DNA of 64,000 nt from Ciona savignyi (lineage: Eukaryota > Chordata > Ascidiacea > Phlebobranchia > Cionidae). The DNA lies in NCBI GenBank assembly GCA_000149265.1, contig CH003313.1:593160-657159 (forward strand), given 5' to 3'. The position numbers were made by a program, and so were the translations under genes. Position 1 is the stretch's first letter. Every line of letters begins with the position of its first letter. This document shows positions 25,926 through 37,900 of this stretch, one piece after another. Below the pieces are notes generated by a model. The model was not told the origin of the DNA, did not search any database, and saw only the letters and a list, made by a program, of their open reading frames with translations.

Positions 25926-27303
25926 CTCCGCCGTTCCGGAAACAAATATACGGAAACCGCCAGACGTTTCCCAAGTCAACCGCGAACCCGATAACGGAAA
26001 GTAGAAATTCAAGTTTTCGTCCCCATTGCTCACGTTCCAAAGTCTTGCTTCCTTGTTTTGGGACCAGGCGCCTGCCGTTGCGTTCTGAGGACTTGGGTTA
26101 AAATACAAAACGGTTTATAGTCAGTGTCAGTCAGATTTTCAGCTTTTTTGAGTAAAGTTAATAGACTATTTATACCGCATCGGACCCAACCACCGAACAA
26201 ATTAAGTCAAATTTAGTTGTGTTTGCCAATATGCTTTTACGCGAAATACGACATAAAACAGTAAAGAATTCACTGCAAATATAGCAACTCTTTTTGGATT
26301 TTGGTATTGTATCTTTCTCCGATCACACATGACCAAATTAAATATTTATTCCCCGGTTGAGAAAACCAGTTAATCAATTTTCAGTATATTAACTGTCCAC
26401 AGTAGGATAAACGGAGCCATAACGGTTGGTTGTTGAACGGTACAGACTGTGGTATTTTAGCTCGGTAATCCGTTTTTTACAAGTTAACCCACTCGGTTCA
26501 CACGATATCCGTTTCAAGCTTTGCAAAATAACTGAAGCGACTTGCAAATAAAAAGAAGAAATACCATGGGCCATAGAAATTAAATATGTTACCTGCACAA
26601 GGCCGTACGTAGATGATGACGTCGGTAGCGTGTCGTTTGTTAAAGTACTTTCTTTCCGGCCTCTTGAACCTGAAATTAATATTCGGCGTTGCGGTATTTG
26701 TCTTCTAGGATCATATACCTGTTTCTGGGGTTATTCTAGGATAAGCTGCAAAAAGATGGTGGTTCTCTCTTTTAACGAGACTGTATATTCCACTCGCAAC
26801 GCCACTCATACGGCCACTCATAATACAACTATTAATCATATACACGCATTCATTGTAATTTTGCAAAATAGACTGTCCTTATCGCCAAATTGAGACTGGG
26901 TTATTGGTTAATAATCATTAATGCCGTTCAAAAGTGTTTTTTACATATTTGGTAAATATCGCAAGCTTATACCAAATCCATTTGAGGCTTGGCTGCTTCG
27001 TTTTCGATTTTCGTTTTTCTCGGTTGCACTTGTTGAGTATCCTGACACTCTCCGTTTCGGTGCTTTCCCTCCGTTCAGCAATGTATTCGAGTCACCGTTC
27101 TGTGCTGCGAGGCGTGTGGTAATCGGGGAAATATTCGCATTCCGCGGGCTTTCGAGTGTCCCCGGAGCGCTCAGTAAACTTATTCGCCTCGGTGTCGAAG
27201 GTGCTGTGGTCGATTCAAAAGTTGCCCAATTTTCTTTACCTACATTTTCTGCTGTAGATTTGTCGTCGCTTAAAGAATCCATGGTCGTCGAAATAATATC
27301 CAT
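25926..27303 (-). CDS. SLC6A4-like: Alternative (distal) 5' exons of the SLC6 serotonin-transporter-like gene, with a second helix-1 exon
   Basis: Two exons, 26973-27303 (ATG at 27303, a later in-frame ATG at 27282) and 25926-26084, are joined in phase. The first encodes about 110 residues of hydrophilic, Ser/Thr/Arg-rich cytoplasmic tail. The second encodes helix 1 with [18 protein letters not shown], nearly identical in protein to the proximal exon 23673-23958 but with many silent differences. It ends in the same phase and at the same residue (RNGG, then one G), so it can splice directly to exon 23261-23395, giving a form of about 690 residues. No helix 2 exon lies between 23959 and 25925. 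The alternative reading is a tandem gene copy that kept only its 5' end. Intact splice sites and conserved protein favour alternative exons. Confidence 0.75.
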
Positions 27304-29629
27304 CACCAATGCTTGGGGAAGAGAAATCAGATCGACATTAATCTCATCGTAAGACACACACCTCGCCTACCACCTGCCTGTATTTATGTTATTATAACCG
27401 CATTAGAAACAACACGACGTTTAATACGCTGCACAACAGGTCAAAGCAAGTATAGAAAGATTGCTACAGACAACAGTCACTCCACTAGTATAGTTAAAAT
27501 TAGGTCAATAGGTTTAAAATGTAAACACTTAATTGTCAAAACCAGTTTTGGGACAAAAACGACATAATTCTTGGATATCTAGTCTATTTACTATTTGCTG
27601 ATAAAAACAAATCAGTTCAAAACGATACAACTTGGTTATAGTATAATCAATATTATTAATACTTTTCTAAGTTCGTTAAAGATAAATTTGAACCAAAAAA
27701 AATGAACAGCTAGTGCGTGCGACAAATTGAATAGAACAAAAAAACTTATTCGTAGAAATGTATTTAATGAATAAATTAATCACTTTTACAGAAAATCAAA
27801 TTCCACCATACATGCCTAATAATAATACAATTACGATTTCGTTATTTCAAATCTATTTCCTACAGATTCATGCATTGCTATGCGATCACTCACGCAGAAT
27901 GAATAAACATTTTATCTACAAAGCTGCCAAAACCACAACCGTAGGGTCACCTGCACGTGATGGTTAAGATATAAATAGGATACCAAAAAAACGGCGATGG
28001 TTATGGCATGGATCAAGGTCTGTATTTGATGCGTATTGATTCGTAAGCCTCTCAAAGATCGAATTGTACAGGTTACCCCGAGACCCTGGTTAGTATGTTG
28101 AAAAACAGCGAAATATATCGATCTAAGGATGTGAATTTTCAACGCAGTGTGGTCGATTCAAACAGTTCGATCGTTATAAAGAACAAAGGTTAATATAGGC
28201 ATCAGCCGTCTTTACCTGTCCGCACTTCAATTCTGCCTGCATTTACCTTTCATCTTTTGTAAATTGTCTATTGATATTTGGTGATGGTAGATTTTGATTT
28301 TAAATTTCACACTCTTGGCACTTTTAAAGAATTTGAAACGTAAATTTACATCGTACTCTTAAATATTTACACAACGGAAAGTTTGATGAACTTCGCGATT
28401 ATGTCACAACACATCTCTACAGGGCAGCTTATATGCTGGCAGTAAAACCGTTTGCCTTGTTATACAAATTTTCAACACCAGCTTAATCTAGTTAAAATCA
28501 GTTTTTCTGTTTCGTTTAAAAATGCCCCAGCTTAATAGAAAAAAAATGAAAGCTATTTTAATGTTAGAAACGTCGTATTTATCATTATCGGAAGTCAGTT
28601 AGAGGTTAACACAGCGTCACAGAAAAATTGGAAGCTATTCCATGGAAAACTAAGTATTACCACATTTGGTGATAAGAGCAAAATACTTCCCATTAATTTA
28701 CGAGCCCACAAAATTCTAAACAACATGTTGACTATGCAACCAACACCCAACCTCGAGATACGATGCCCAAACGAGGAATTAGATCTTTATGTCTGCCATC
28801 CTGTGACGTAATCTCCTAATCCACCCTCGTAATAGGGCCTCTGTATGACGTAAAGCAAACGTTCGCATAGCAGAAGCAATTCCTGAGCTAGAAAGTTCAA
28901 CATACGATTGCGGTTAGACAGAATGTGCACCACCGCTTAACCATATCCACATAATCAATGCAGTAGGTTGTCGGTGCGGACATTTGCCCTTTCCCCACCA
29001 CATACCTGAGTTTAATGTAGCGTGGAATCAGGAGGCCAAGCACGATTGACTTTTGTCACTAACATTGCTTTTAACTTTCACTTTCTGTCTTTTCAATCTT
29101 AATTTACTAGTCGTTGTAAAACCGGATTTAAAAAATACATCATGTTGCAATATGTAAAGTTGTATTTTGAAATAGTTTTCATGACGATTTAAATAGTGAC
29201 AAACTGCTCAACCAGCCCAAGTAATCTATTCATGCAACTAAATTGCAAATAACAACGAACTGTAATTAAAAATTTCCAACAGTTTGCCCTTCCCGTATTA
29301 TCGCATTACAGCCGCGAAACCGCAAGTTTTTGTTGGGCGGCAGATTTGGGATAATTGGCTCTGAGAGACGGATCATTACGTTAAATGGATTGAACCTTTT
29401 TAGAAGTCCACTATTCCTGCCCCCCAACAATAATCCCTTAACATATGCGTTTGAATTTAACATAAGTAACTTGATCCATTTGATCTTTGGAGGTAAGATT
29501 GACTTGACAGTTCTTTAGCTTTCGGAGAAAAGCCGAGATTCACAATTTGTTCTATTTTAAAATTTAATTTGGCCGTTAGGTTTTGCTCAAAATTTAAAGT
29601 TTTTACGCCATGTTTTTTAAACGCTTATA

Positions 29630-29690
29630 ATGATATATATATATATATATCATTATATATATATATATATATCATTATATATATATATTT
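29630..29690. repeat. TA microsatellite with palindromic ATGATAT interruptions
   Basis: Three (TA)n runs are separated by 'tatcattata' interruptions, giving a near-perfect self-complementary stretch. Confidence 0.85.
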
Positions 29691-30033
29691 GTCGGTGCGG
29701 ACAATGATACTTGCGATGTTAATAACGTGTCTGCGCTGTCATGAAATATCAATTAATTTTAATCAATTATTTTCATTCTCTGTTATTTGCCAATAATTTG
29801 AATCTAGTCAACCATGAAAGTATTTGACAACCAATATCCGCCTGAGACTACCGCCTGAGAAATATCGTTTGTAGCGATTGCAATAAAACTAAAATTCTAC
29901 TTCCGTATTTTCATAAACATCGGGTGACAGTGAACAGTTGACCAGGTGTACCACGAACCCTACGCTCTTGTATGTTGTAATTTTTATCAACAGAGGGCGT
30001 ATGTACTTATAGTTTTGGGGTCCCAGCGCAACC

Positions 30034-30194
30034 TGCAAATCGAATCGAATGTACGGTCGTGTAGCCAAATGGTTAAAGCGACCGATACATATACCGACTC
30101 TTACACACAAAAAAACGGTCCTAGTGACGAGCCCATCATTGGTTCGCAACTTGGCTCAATAAAAAATAAAAATAAAAAAAAACAAAAAATAAAC
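30034..30194 (+). mobile_element. tRNA-derived SINE, copy 1
   Basis: 'cggtcgtgtagccaaatggttaa' followed by 'gcgaccg' resembles a pol III A box of Ser/Leu tRNA type; 'ggttcgcaac' resembles a B box. It ends in A-rich sequence with AAATAAAAAT. The direct repeat TGCAAATCGA lies at its left (30034-30043) and right (30195-30204). Confidence 0.7.
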
Positions 30195-30328
30195 TGCAAA
30201 TCGAATACGGTCGGGTGGCCGAATGGTTAACGCGACCGATACATATACCGACTTACATACAAAAATATGGTCTTAGCAACAACCCCCGGTATGGAATCGA
30301 AACTAAGCCCGTTAAAAAAACAAAAAAA
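30195..30328 (+). mobile_element. tRNA-derived SINE, copy 2
   Basis: 'cggtcgggtggccgaatggt' and 'taacgcgaccgatacatata' form a better A box than in copy 1; 'ggaatcgaaact' is a decayed B box. It ends in A-rich sequence and is followed by another TGCAAATCGA at 30329-30338. Confidence 0.72.
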
Positions 30329-31920
30329 TGCAAATCGAGTGGCAAGATTTAACTTGAGACTGCCCTGTTACTATACGACTGACTGTGCATCTCTACATTG
30401 GTAATTCTTTAATTTAGCCAATCAATATATTTCAAGTAATCACTGATAATTTCGCTGTAATATATTCTCCGATGAATATTCATATAACGTTGCTCAGCTG
30501 CGCAAGCATATATGTATTTACCACTGTGAGACGAGACTGTATTTTTCCTTGAGGATCACAAAAAATTGAGTCACAAATTTAATCCCTGAAAGAAAGCGCT
30601 GACACTTGGTAAATATTGTCACAAAGAGGGACTTCGAAGCATACACTGTCAAATATCCCACGGCAGCGCCACAATAGCCGAGCCTTAACCATCCGCGATA
30701 AAATTCGTTCCGGGGATTTCTTTCCAATCACAAAGCAAATCTGTCCCATCCAGCCAAGTTCGTTCACTCAGCCGATCCATATTTTGTTATACTATTATAT
30801 CGTCAACAGTTGAATAATATTTGGTTGCAGTGACATCTTTAAAGAATTAGGTAATCTTTGAAAGCGTGCCGTATAACTTTATGTAGGCTTGTGTCGCCCT
30901 GTGGGTTGCTGCATTCTGAACGGCCAAATTGTTTTAGCGACCGGTTTATATAAGAAATTTTATAGAAAAACTTTCTATTTGGCGAATCTACCGCGGGATA
31001 AGAAATAAGCCAATTGATAGAAATAAGCCCACTAACAATCTCGGGTTCAGTAATAAGCCTACTAATAGTATCGACCACAAATTGTCTAAAATACGGGAGA
31101 CGGCTTTCGTTCTTGCATTTCGGGGAGATGGCTTTTCGTTCTTACATTTTTCTCCGGCCTTATGGAAGCCTCCCTTACGTGATTCAATCTTAATTTGCCA
31201 CTGAATAACTGAGATATACCAGGTAATACCTCTTTATTTTATTTTAGTTATTATGGGACGTTAATGCAGATTAGTCTGGTTTGAGTGCAGTTGAGTTCTG
31301 GTGGTTTCCCGAAAAATGGTCTATGGTTGGTATGTTGTATCCGAAGCCATTTTTGCCTTGAAAATCACCATTGATTTGTGTGGTTTCATGTGTTTTAAAC
31401 ACTGCTGACACGATGCTTGTGGAATTTCCGAAATAAACTGGGTTATTTTAATTCTATTCAAGTTTTTCTAATTCATGTTCCATTTTTTCAACTTTCTTAT
31501 AGAAATTGAAGTAAATGTTCATATATATATAATACGAAAATATAGGCGATAACGCCAAATAGGTTAAACAACTGAAAAATAATTCACAATAACGGGAATT
31601 CCCCTTAGTTTTTTTGTTAAACAAAAGGTCGAGGCCATCTACGGTCATGTCAGTTAGGATTTCCGTAAGTATTTAACCTCCGTTCTATCCAGTGACTTGA
31701 CGACATTACATGCCTGTCAAAAAAAGGTAAAAACGTGAAGGAAATCAAAATGTGTTCCCTTCTGAATGAAGAGCTTTGTTGAAGGATTTGTTTTTTGGAG
31801 CTTTTCTTGGAATATCATTTTTATTTTTAAATCACCTTTGTATTTTCACAAAAATGGACTATAACCTCTTGCAATAACTCAATTAAGTATAGTCCATCGT
31901 GAATTAAATATTCCTTGATT

Positions 31921-34900
31921 TTATAATGGTTCCGGGTCTTTGTTTACTAAAAGTTTTAATCCAACAACTTCGGTTTCTTTTATATTATCCATTTTCATTT
32001 CGTCATCAAAATATATGACATCATCAATTTTCGTTTCGTCATTTTTCAGAATTAACGGCGGGACGCCGAATCGAAAGAAACGGCGAACACTCTCAGGAAA
32101 GCATTGGTTGTCGACCAGTGGTACAAATACCTTTGGTTCGATTTCTCTTGTATCATTCAGTCCTGAAAAAACATTTGTTCTGCGATGTTATCAACGGGAA
32201 TTGATATATTTTTTTACTGAACTTAAGTGCCACCGGTTTAGTCTAGCGCACGTTTTTATGTTTGGGGTGTTTTCTAGCTCAAGCTAAAATTTGCAATATG
32301 ATTTAAGTAGAACATTGCTTAAACCTAAATATACTTGGCGAAAATGTGTGACGGCATAACGAAAATTGAATGAATAAATATAGATTATTGGGACGTTATT
32401 CAGACGAAAAGTCCCTTTAGATTCTTTGTCTCCCTAGAACAGTCAGTTTAGTTAGTTTGTTGTCTCGTTATTGTAAAAGTCACTTTAGATACATCGCCCG
32501 AACCTGGTAAATTATTTGGGTTCTACCATAATTAAACCATTTACAACACACTTCAATAGCACCAGTAAACCTAACGTGGGCGCGAGCTAATCTGACGGTT
32601 ACGTGTGTTATAGCTCCCTATGAGTTTTCCCATGTACGACAATAAACATATATATCATATACTCTCCCGAGGGTAAAGCATTAATTAATCAGGCAAAGTT
32701 TCAAACGTATAAACCAAAGGGTATGAAGGCCACCTGTAATAAATGATACGACCATGCCGACTATTATAGTAACCAACATTCCCACAGTGCTGTAGTACAT
32801 GAATGAGATTAGATACAAGTCCATATATTCCGCAGACCTGTAATTGACAAAAAATACTGGAAATATATTCATTTTGCAGATAACACTTTGGAACCTTTGT
32901 TTAACGTGATATATTGATAACGATTCACTTACTCTGATGGCTCAGGTGTAGTCCATATTGAATTATTATATGCGTGTGTTATATTCCAACTGGCACCATT
33001 TAGCGAATCTGTAAACGTTACGTTGGGAATTGGGCAACCGTCGATCTGTGTTGGCATTTTCCGGTCTAACGCCGGATCTCTGCCGTAAATGAGACTTCCA
33101 ACTGCGATCCAGAAGGTGAACAGGACGCCCGAGATATGCCCAATTATCGCACCCTGAAAGATCAATGATTTCGAGGTTAAAGGAAAGTATATTCATGTTA
33201 ACCCCCGTGAATGGAAAAATCGGGCGTTATCACACAAAACATATCATATCACCTCGTACCCACCGACGGGTTACCGGAGCTATTACAGTGTGTTGTGTAT
33301 GAATTAATTCCTTCAATTTTGGTAGACCCATTATTCCACTAGGTCCAGGCAATGTCCGCTAATTGCCTTACCCAAGTACCCGAATTATAATTACGTTATT
33401 TATGGAAATAATGTGTAGATATAAGTCGAAAGGGTTTGATTTCTAGTTATTTGTTAAAACTTGAATTATCCTTACGAGTAGACTTCAAATTTTATTTGTA
33501 GTTCAACAAAAACTTGATCCATTAGAGAAAAAAGAGCTATCTAATTCTATGAAACCAAAATTAGAGAAAGAGGTCAACTGGTCATATTCATATGGGAAAA
33601 ACAAGAATAATGAAAACTTTAAAAACCCTACATTCAAAAGTTAACGTTACTTAAGTATAGTAAAACCCATTATTCCAGGCAATGTCCGTTAAGTTACTTG
33701 CGCAAAGACACAGCCGATTAGTTACTCTTATGTTAAAAAGCGACGCACTAAACCACCAGACTTATCTGTCGGACTAAAATTTCACCACAACAATCAGTAA
33801 CCAAGACCCGTCCGTATCAAAACACACCCACCCATTGATTACACCATGGAAAGAAAAGACCCAGGGTAAACACACCAACCACAGGTCCCCCGGTGGACCC
33901 TCGCACTGTCATCACAAGGGATAGGATGGTTCCACTTGTTAGAGAACAGAGATATGAGATTAACGTGAGCAGTAATCCTAATCCAATACCTGGAACATAA
34001 AGTTTATATTACGATGGTGTATAATGAATAATGAACTATTTACCTCAGTTTTGTGGACTAAAATTGCAGGGGAAAATATACTTTACCTAAGTAATGTATT
34101 TTATTCAAAGAGTAAATTGAATTATTGTTATTTTTAATCTCTCCTTTATACTTTATTTTGCTCTTTTACTACGAGGTCTTTTGCATTTGACGAAATATAC
34201 CTTGCTGACAAATCCAAGCAAGCAGTTATGCGACCAGAGGGTTAATATGACAGACTTGCGGTCGCCTCGTTCCACTGGACATTAAAGTGATACTGAACAC
34301 AAAAGACAATGTAACAGCTCCGGTAATCCAGCTAAGACAAATGATTCGCACTCTTTTATTCCTGTTATAACGGGGATCACCATAAACATATTCTGTCGCA
34401 TTCTGTACAAAAAAACAGTTTTTATTCCAACACAACACCACAAGTTACATCTATATAACTTACCAGCTACTTTACTTATCACCATCTGACTATTTGCCGA
34501 AAGCTTGGGCCTCCTCGGCAAAACGAAGTCTTCAAGAATCATGGCTGACAGCGAGTTTATCCCAGAAGATACAGTGCTAGGGAAGATTATAATATAAAAA
34601 TGCATTGCAAATATATTCGAAGCTGCTATTTGGGTTAACCGTGAGCAAGCAGTAAAAAGAACGTGATCTGCTGGGCAGGATACAACCACAGTTCAGTTGA
34701 TTAGTCATTAGTTTAAGATAAATCCAAGGCACATTTTAGTCAAGTGTTGCACAGTTTTCCTGGTGAAATAATGCGTCTGTGGTGCTATAATGCTTTAGTT
34801 TTTAAACGCTATTCGCGATATTTATTAGTATCGTAGCTGAGTAAAATCGCGATTATTGATATATTGTTGCAGCCGTATACATAACCTAGCAGACGGTGGT

Positions 34901-37900
34901 CAAAGGATTTACCTTAAAGTGCCGCTATAAGCAGCAGCCACAAACAAACCGGCCATTCCAGGTGTGTTACTAAATATCTTCAGGACCATGTATGGCAATA
35001 ACTGGTCAGATTTGCTGATTTCCCCGTTGGTCAGCGGATCGCAGTGTTCGAAATATGCATAAGCTGTCGCCCCACAGCACACGGCAATAAACGTGAGGAT
35101 GATCTTAGGGAAGATGGCCACAACAGCAGCTCTGCGGCAGAAGGCTTAGGATAGGATATACGTTTATCTCCGTGAAGGGGTTAACACACGGGTAATCGTC
35201 AAATCACCTCGCGCCAACCGTCGGGTTACCAGAGCTACTGCAGTGTGTTATATATCATTTAGACTTTTCTTCAATTTGGTAGAACCCATCATTCCACTGG
35301 GTTCAGGTAACGTATGTTAAATGCCTTACCCAAGGATACATTCGACCTCTAATCGGTCGGACATGTCTGAAAGAGCACGTAATCAACTAACACCACCACT
35401 GCCGGCAAACCTATGCTCTGTCACTGACTAGCGCAATGCATTCTTCGTTTCGTGGCACGTTACATAAGGAACAACCCAATTCACAGCGAAAACATAATTT
35501 TTTGTTTCTTTAAGGCTTATCGGTAAATTGACATGTGATTAGGCATTTTACTGATTAAAAGTGACAATAACCAACTTACATTCGGGCGTCTTTGACCGTC
35601 TCACAAGACAAATACCTTTGAGCCATTGGTTGGCTGCAGCAAGCTAAGTTGGCGAACAAAGTGCTGGCACCCACTAGGAATGCAAACGCAGTCAGGCGTA
35701 ACCGAGGATCAGGATCGAAGCTGGAGATGAAAATATTGGAAGAGGAAACTTTTTACATCCCATACAGTCCATGTTGTCTAGGCAGGGAAAAGAACACATG
35801 GTTGTGACCAAACATGTGTCTTGTTATATTTACACGTTATTCAGTTTTGCCAATGTATTTAACAGTTTCATTTAAATGGAGAACGCAGGGGCCGTTAACA
35901 CACGGGCAATTGCCAGATTACCTTGGGCTCACACACGGGTTACCGGACGCTTTTGCAATATGTTGTGTATAATTCAGTCGTTCCTTCAATTTGGTAGAAC
36001 CCATTATTCTACAAGATTAAGGCAATGTGTGGTAAATGCCGTGCACAAGGCCAAAACTGACTAGCTAGCAACCAGTTTCCAAGCTGCAAACCTTCGGCTG
36101 AAAGGTCACATACTAACCCACAAACTAATTTGTTAGGTCGATCGGACTAAACACGATTCAGAACTTGCTTATCCATGCTACTACGGCGGTACAAGTCTAA
36201 TGTACTGACGTTATTTTTTAGAAGTCGTATACGCACCATATTGCAAACATTCTAAATAAGGGCTTTTTATTGTGTGTTGTGGCGTCCCATGTTCCCGATG
36301 GGTTGCATACAAAAACTGTAGCAATGCCTCGTCATATATATAACGCACTTTAATACTTCCGGTAAACTAAGGCACGAGTATAACGACCGTATATTGTCTT
36401 ATCTTATTATCCAAAAAAATATACGTTAGTAGTGTATTTTGCCAACAGTGTAATATATGTAAGTAGGGGATGATGTGAAGGCGATACTGAACCACCTTCC
36501 ACAATTCATACTTACTCCCAAAAATTAATTCGTCCGCTCCTCTCCAGCGCATCCCACACATTTTCAATTCCACCGACCACAATTGCTCCTTGAATAAGAG
36601 CCGCTAATGCGCCCACGAACATTATTCCAGTCTGCAGAGTATCAGTCCACACCACCGCTTTCATCCCTCCCTGGTAGAACATTTTGTACTCTTAATGAGG
36701 TTTGATCATAAAACTAGTTTTTTTCAATCAAACATCGATCAAGAAAAAGTCGTGGCGTTCCTGGGAAATCGGCCATTTTCAAGCCACCAGATATCTTATG
36801 GGACTTATGCGCTCAGCCCATACGCCATAGCAGTAGCTTGGTAGTGTTTATTTTTAAAATGGATGTTATTTTATTAAATATTCGTAATTTAATAAATGTT
36901 TTTTTTTTGATAAGTAGTATTAAAAAGTAATGTAATCAACCCCCACCGGTGTATTGAAATGGGTGCTACAATGTAATATGTATGCACCACAACAATATTA
37001 TATGAGCCGTAGTGATATCAGATACATGATTACATTAATGCTAGTGGTTCAAAACCGTGTTTTTTTGCATTTCAATGGGGCAATCTATCTTTCGGTGACT
37101 GGCCCAGTCGCCAAGACCCATACGGTTAGTACGAATTGTATTTATCGTCTCAGTCATACTTCTCTCCATGTTATACATTTGAGTTGGAAATTTTCGATAG
37201 CCGTGGGCCTGACGCACCCCACCGGCTGTAGGTTTAATTATTGCAACCAACTGGTTGCAACAGTGCAGAGGGCGGTCAGTCATCTAATTGATTAGTCAGT
37301 CTGGTCTGGTGGATTAGTGTGTCGTCTTTCAACCAAAGGGTGACAGATCCGAATCTGATCACTGTCTAGTCGGTTGTGTACTTGAGCAAGGCACGTAACG
37401 AACATTGCCTGAACCGAATTAAACTACTAAATTGAAAGATCCTGTGAATCATGGAATACAGCTTTGCATAAAAAAAACGAATAAAGAAACGAATTGTTGT
37501 TTTTAAACTTGGTACAAACACAGATCACAATACTCATATCTAACTCACACAAACTGTGTACACAGTGCAAATCCCGCTTGTAGTTATGATAGCGACGTTG
37601 GTGGACACTGGCGTGACAGCACTGAGTGCGAGGGCCGGAACGTATACAGTTGTTCCCATGTAAAGCACCTGTAAATAACAAAAGTTTTATCCTCGCAGTC
37701 ATGAATGAATATAACCGATGGTCAATTGTTTGTGTCGATCTTTAGTCTTATCTCTTTTTCACAGTTATGTGCAAGTGCTAGACTAAGTTAATTCATCGAG
37801 TAAGTAGATGTGCCATTTAAATAAAATCTATAACAGTCTATAATTGCCAAAAAATCACTGTATATATACTGCAATATTGATTATCTGGTTTTAACAGTTG

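Larger units (their letters stand above)
27304..31920. other. Gene-poor intergenic region
   Basis: Lies between the SLC6 5' end and the SLC5 3' end. Holds the upstream region of the distal SLC6 start, TA-rich tracts near 29630-29690 and a pair of tRNA-derived SINEs at 30034-30328. No reading frame here resembles a known protein to me. Confidence 0.5.

Noticed and set aside
26921..27352. 143-residue plus-strand frame
   Set aside because: Antisense shadow of the minus-strand SLC6 5' exon 26973-27303; no homology and no splice context of its own.
28500..29300. Possible hidden gene in the SLC6-SLC5 spacer
   Set aside because: Short frames without recognisable motifs, splice partners or codon bias; nothing to support a gene.
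30060..30240. Ser/Leu tRNA genes
   Set aside because: A-box similarity only, degenerate B boxes and A-rich tails; tRNA-derived SINEs explain them better.
31940..32287. 115-residue plus-strand frame
   Set aside because: Antisense of the last exon of the SLC5 transporter, whose minus-strand frame continues in phase from the previous exon.
34226..34441. Candidate extra SLC5 exon on the minus strand
   Set aside because: Using its AG acceptor in the required phase gives a stop at once, and exon 34464-34576 joins 33989 directly with family-like sequence.
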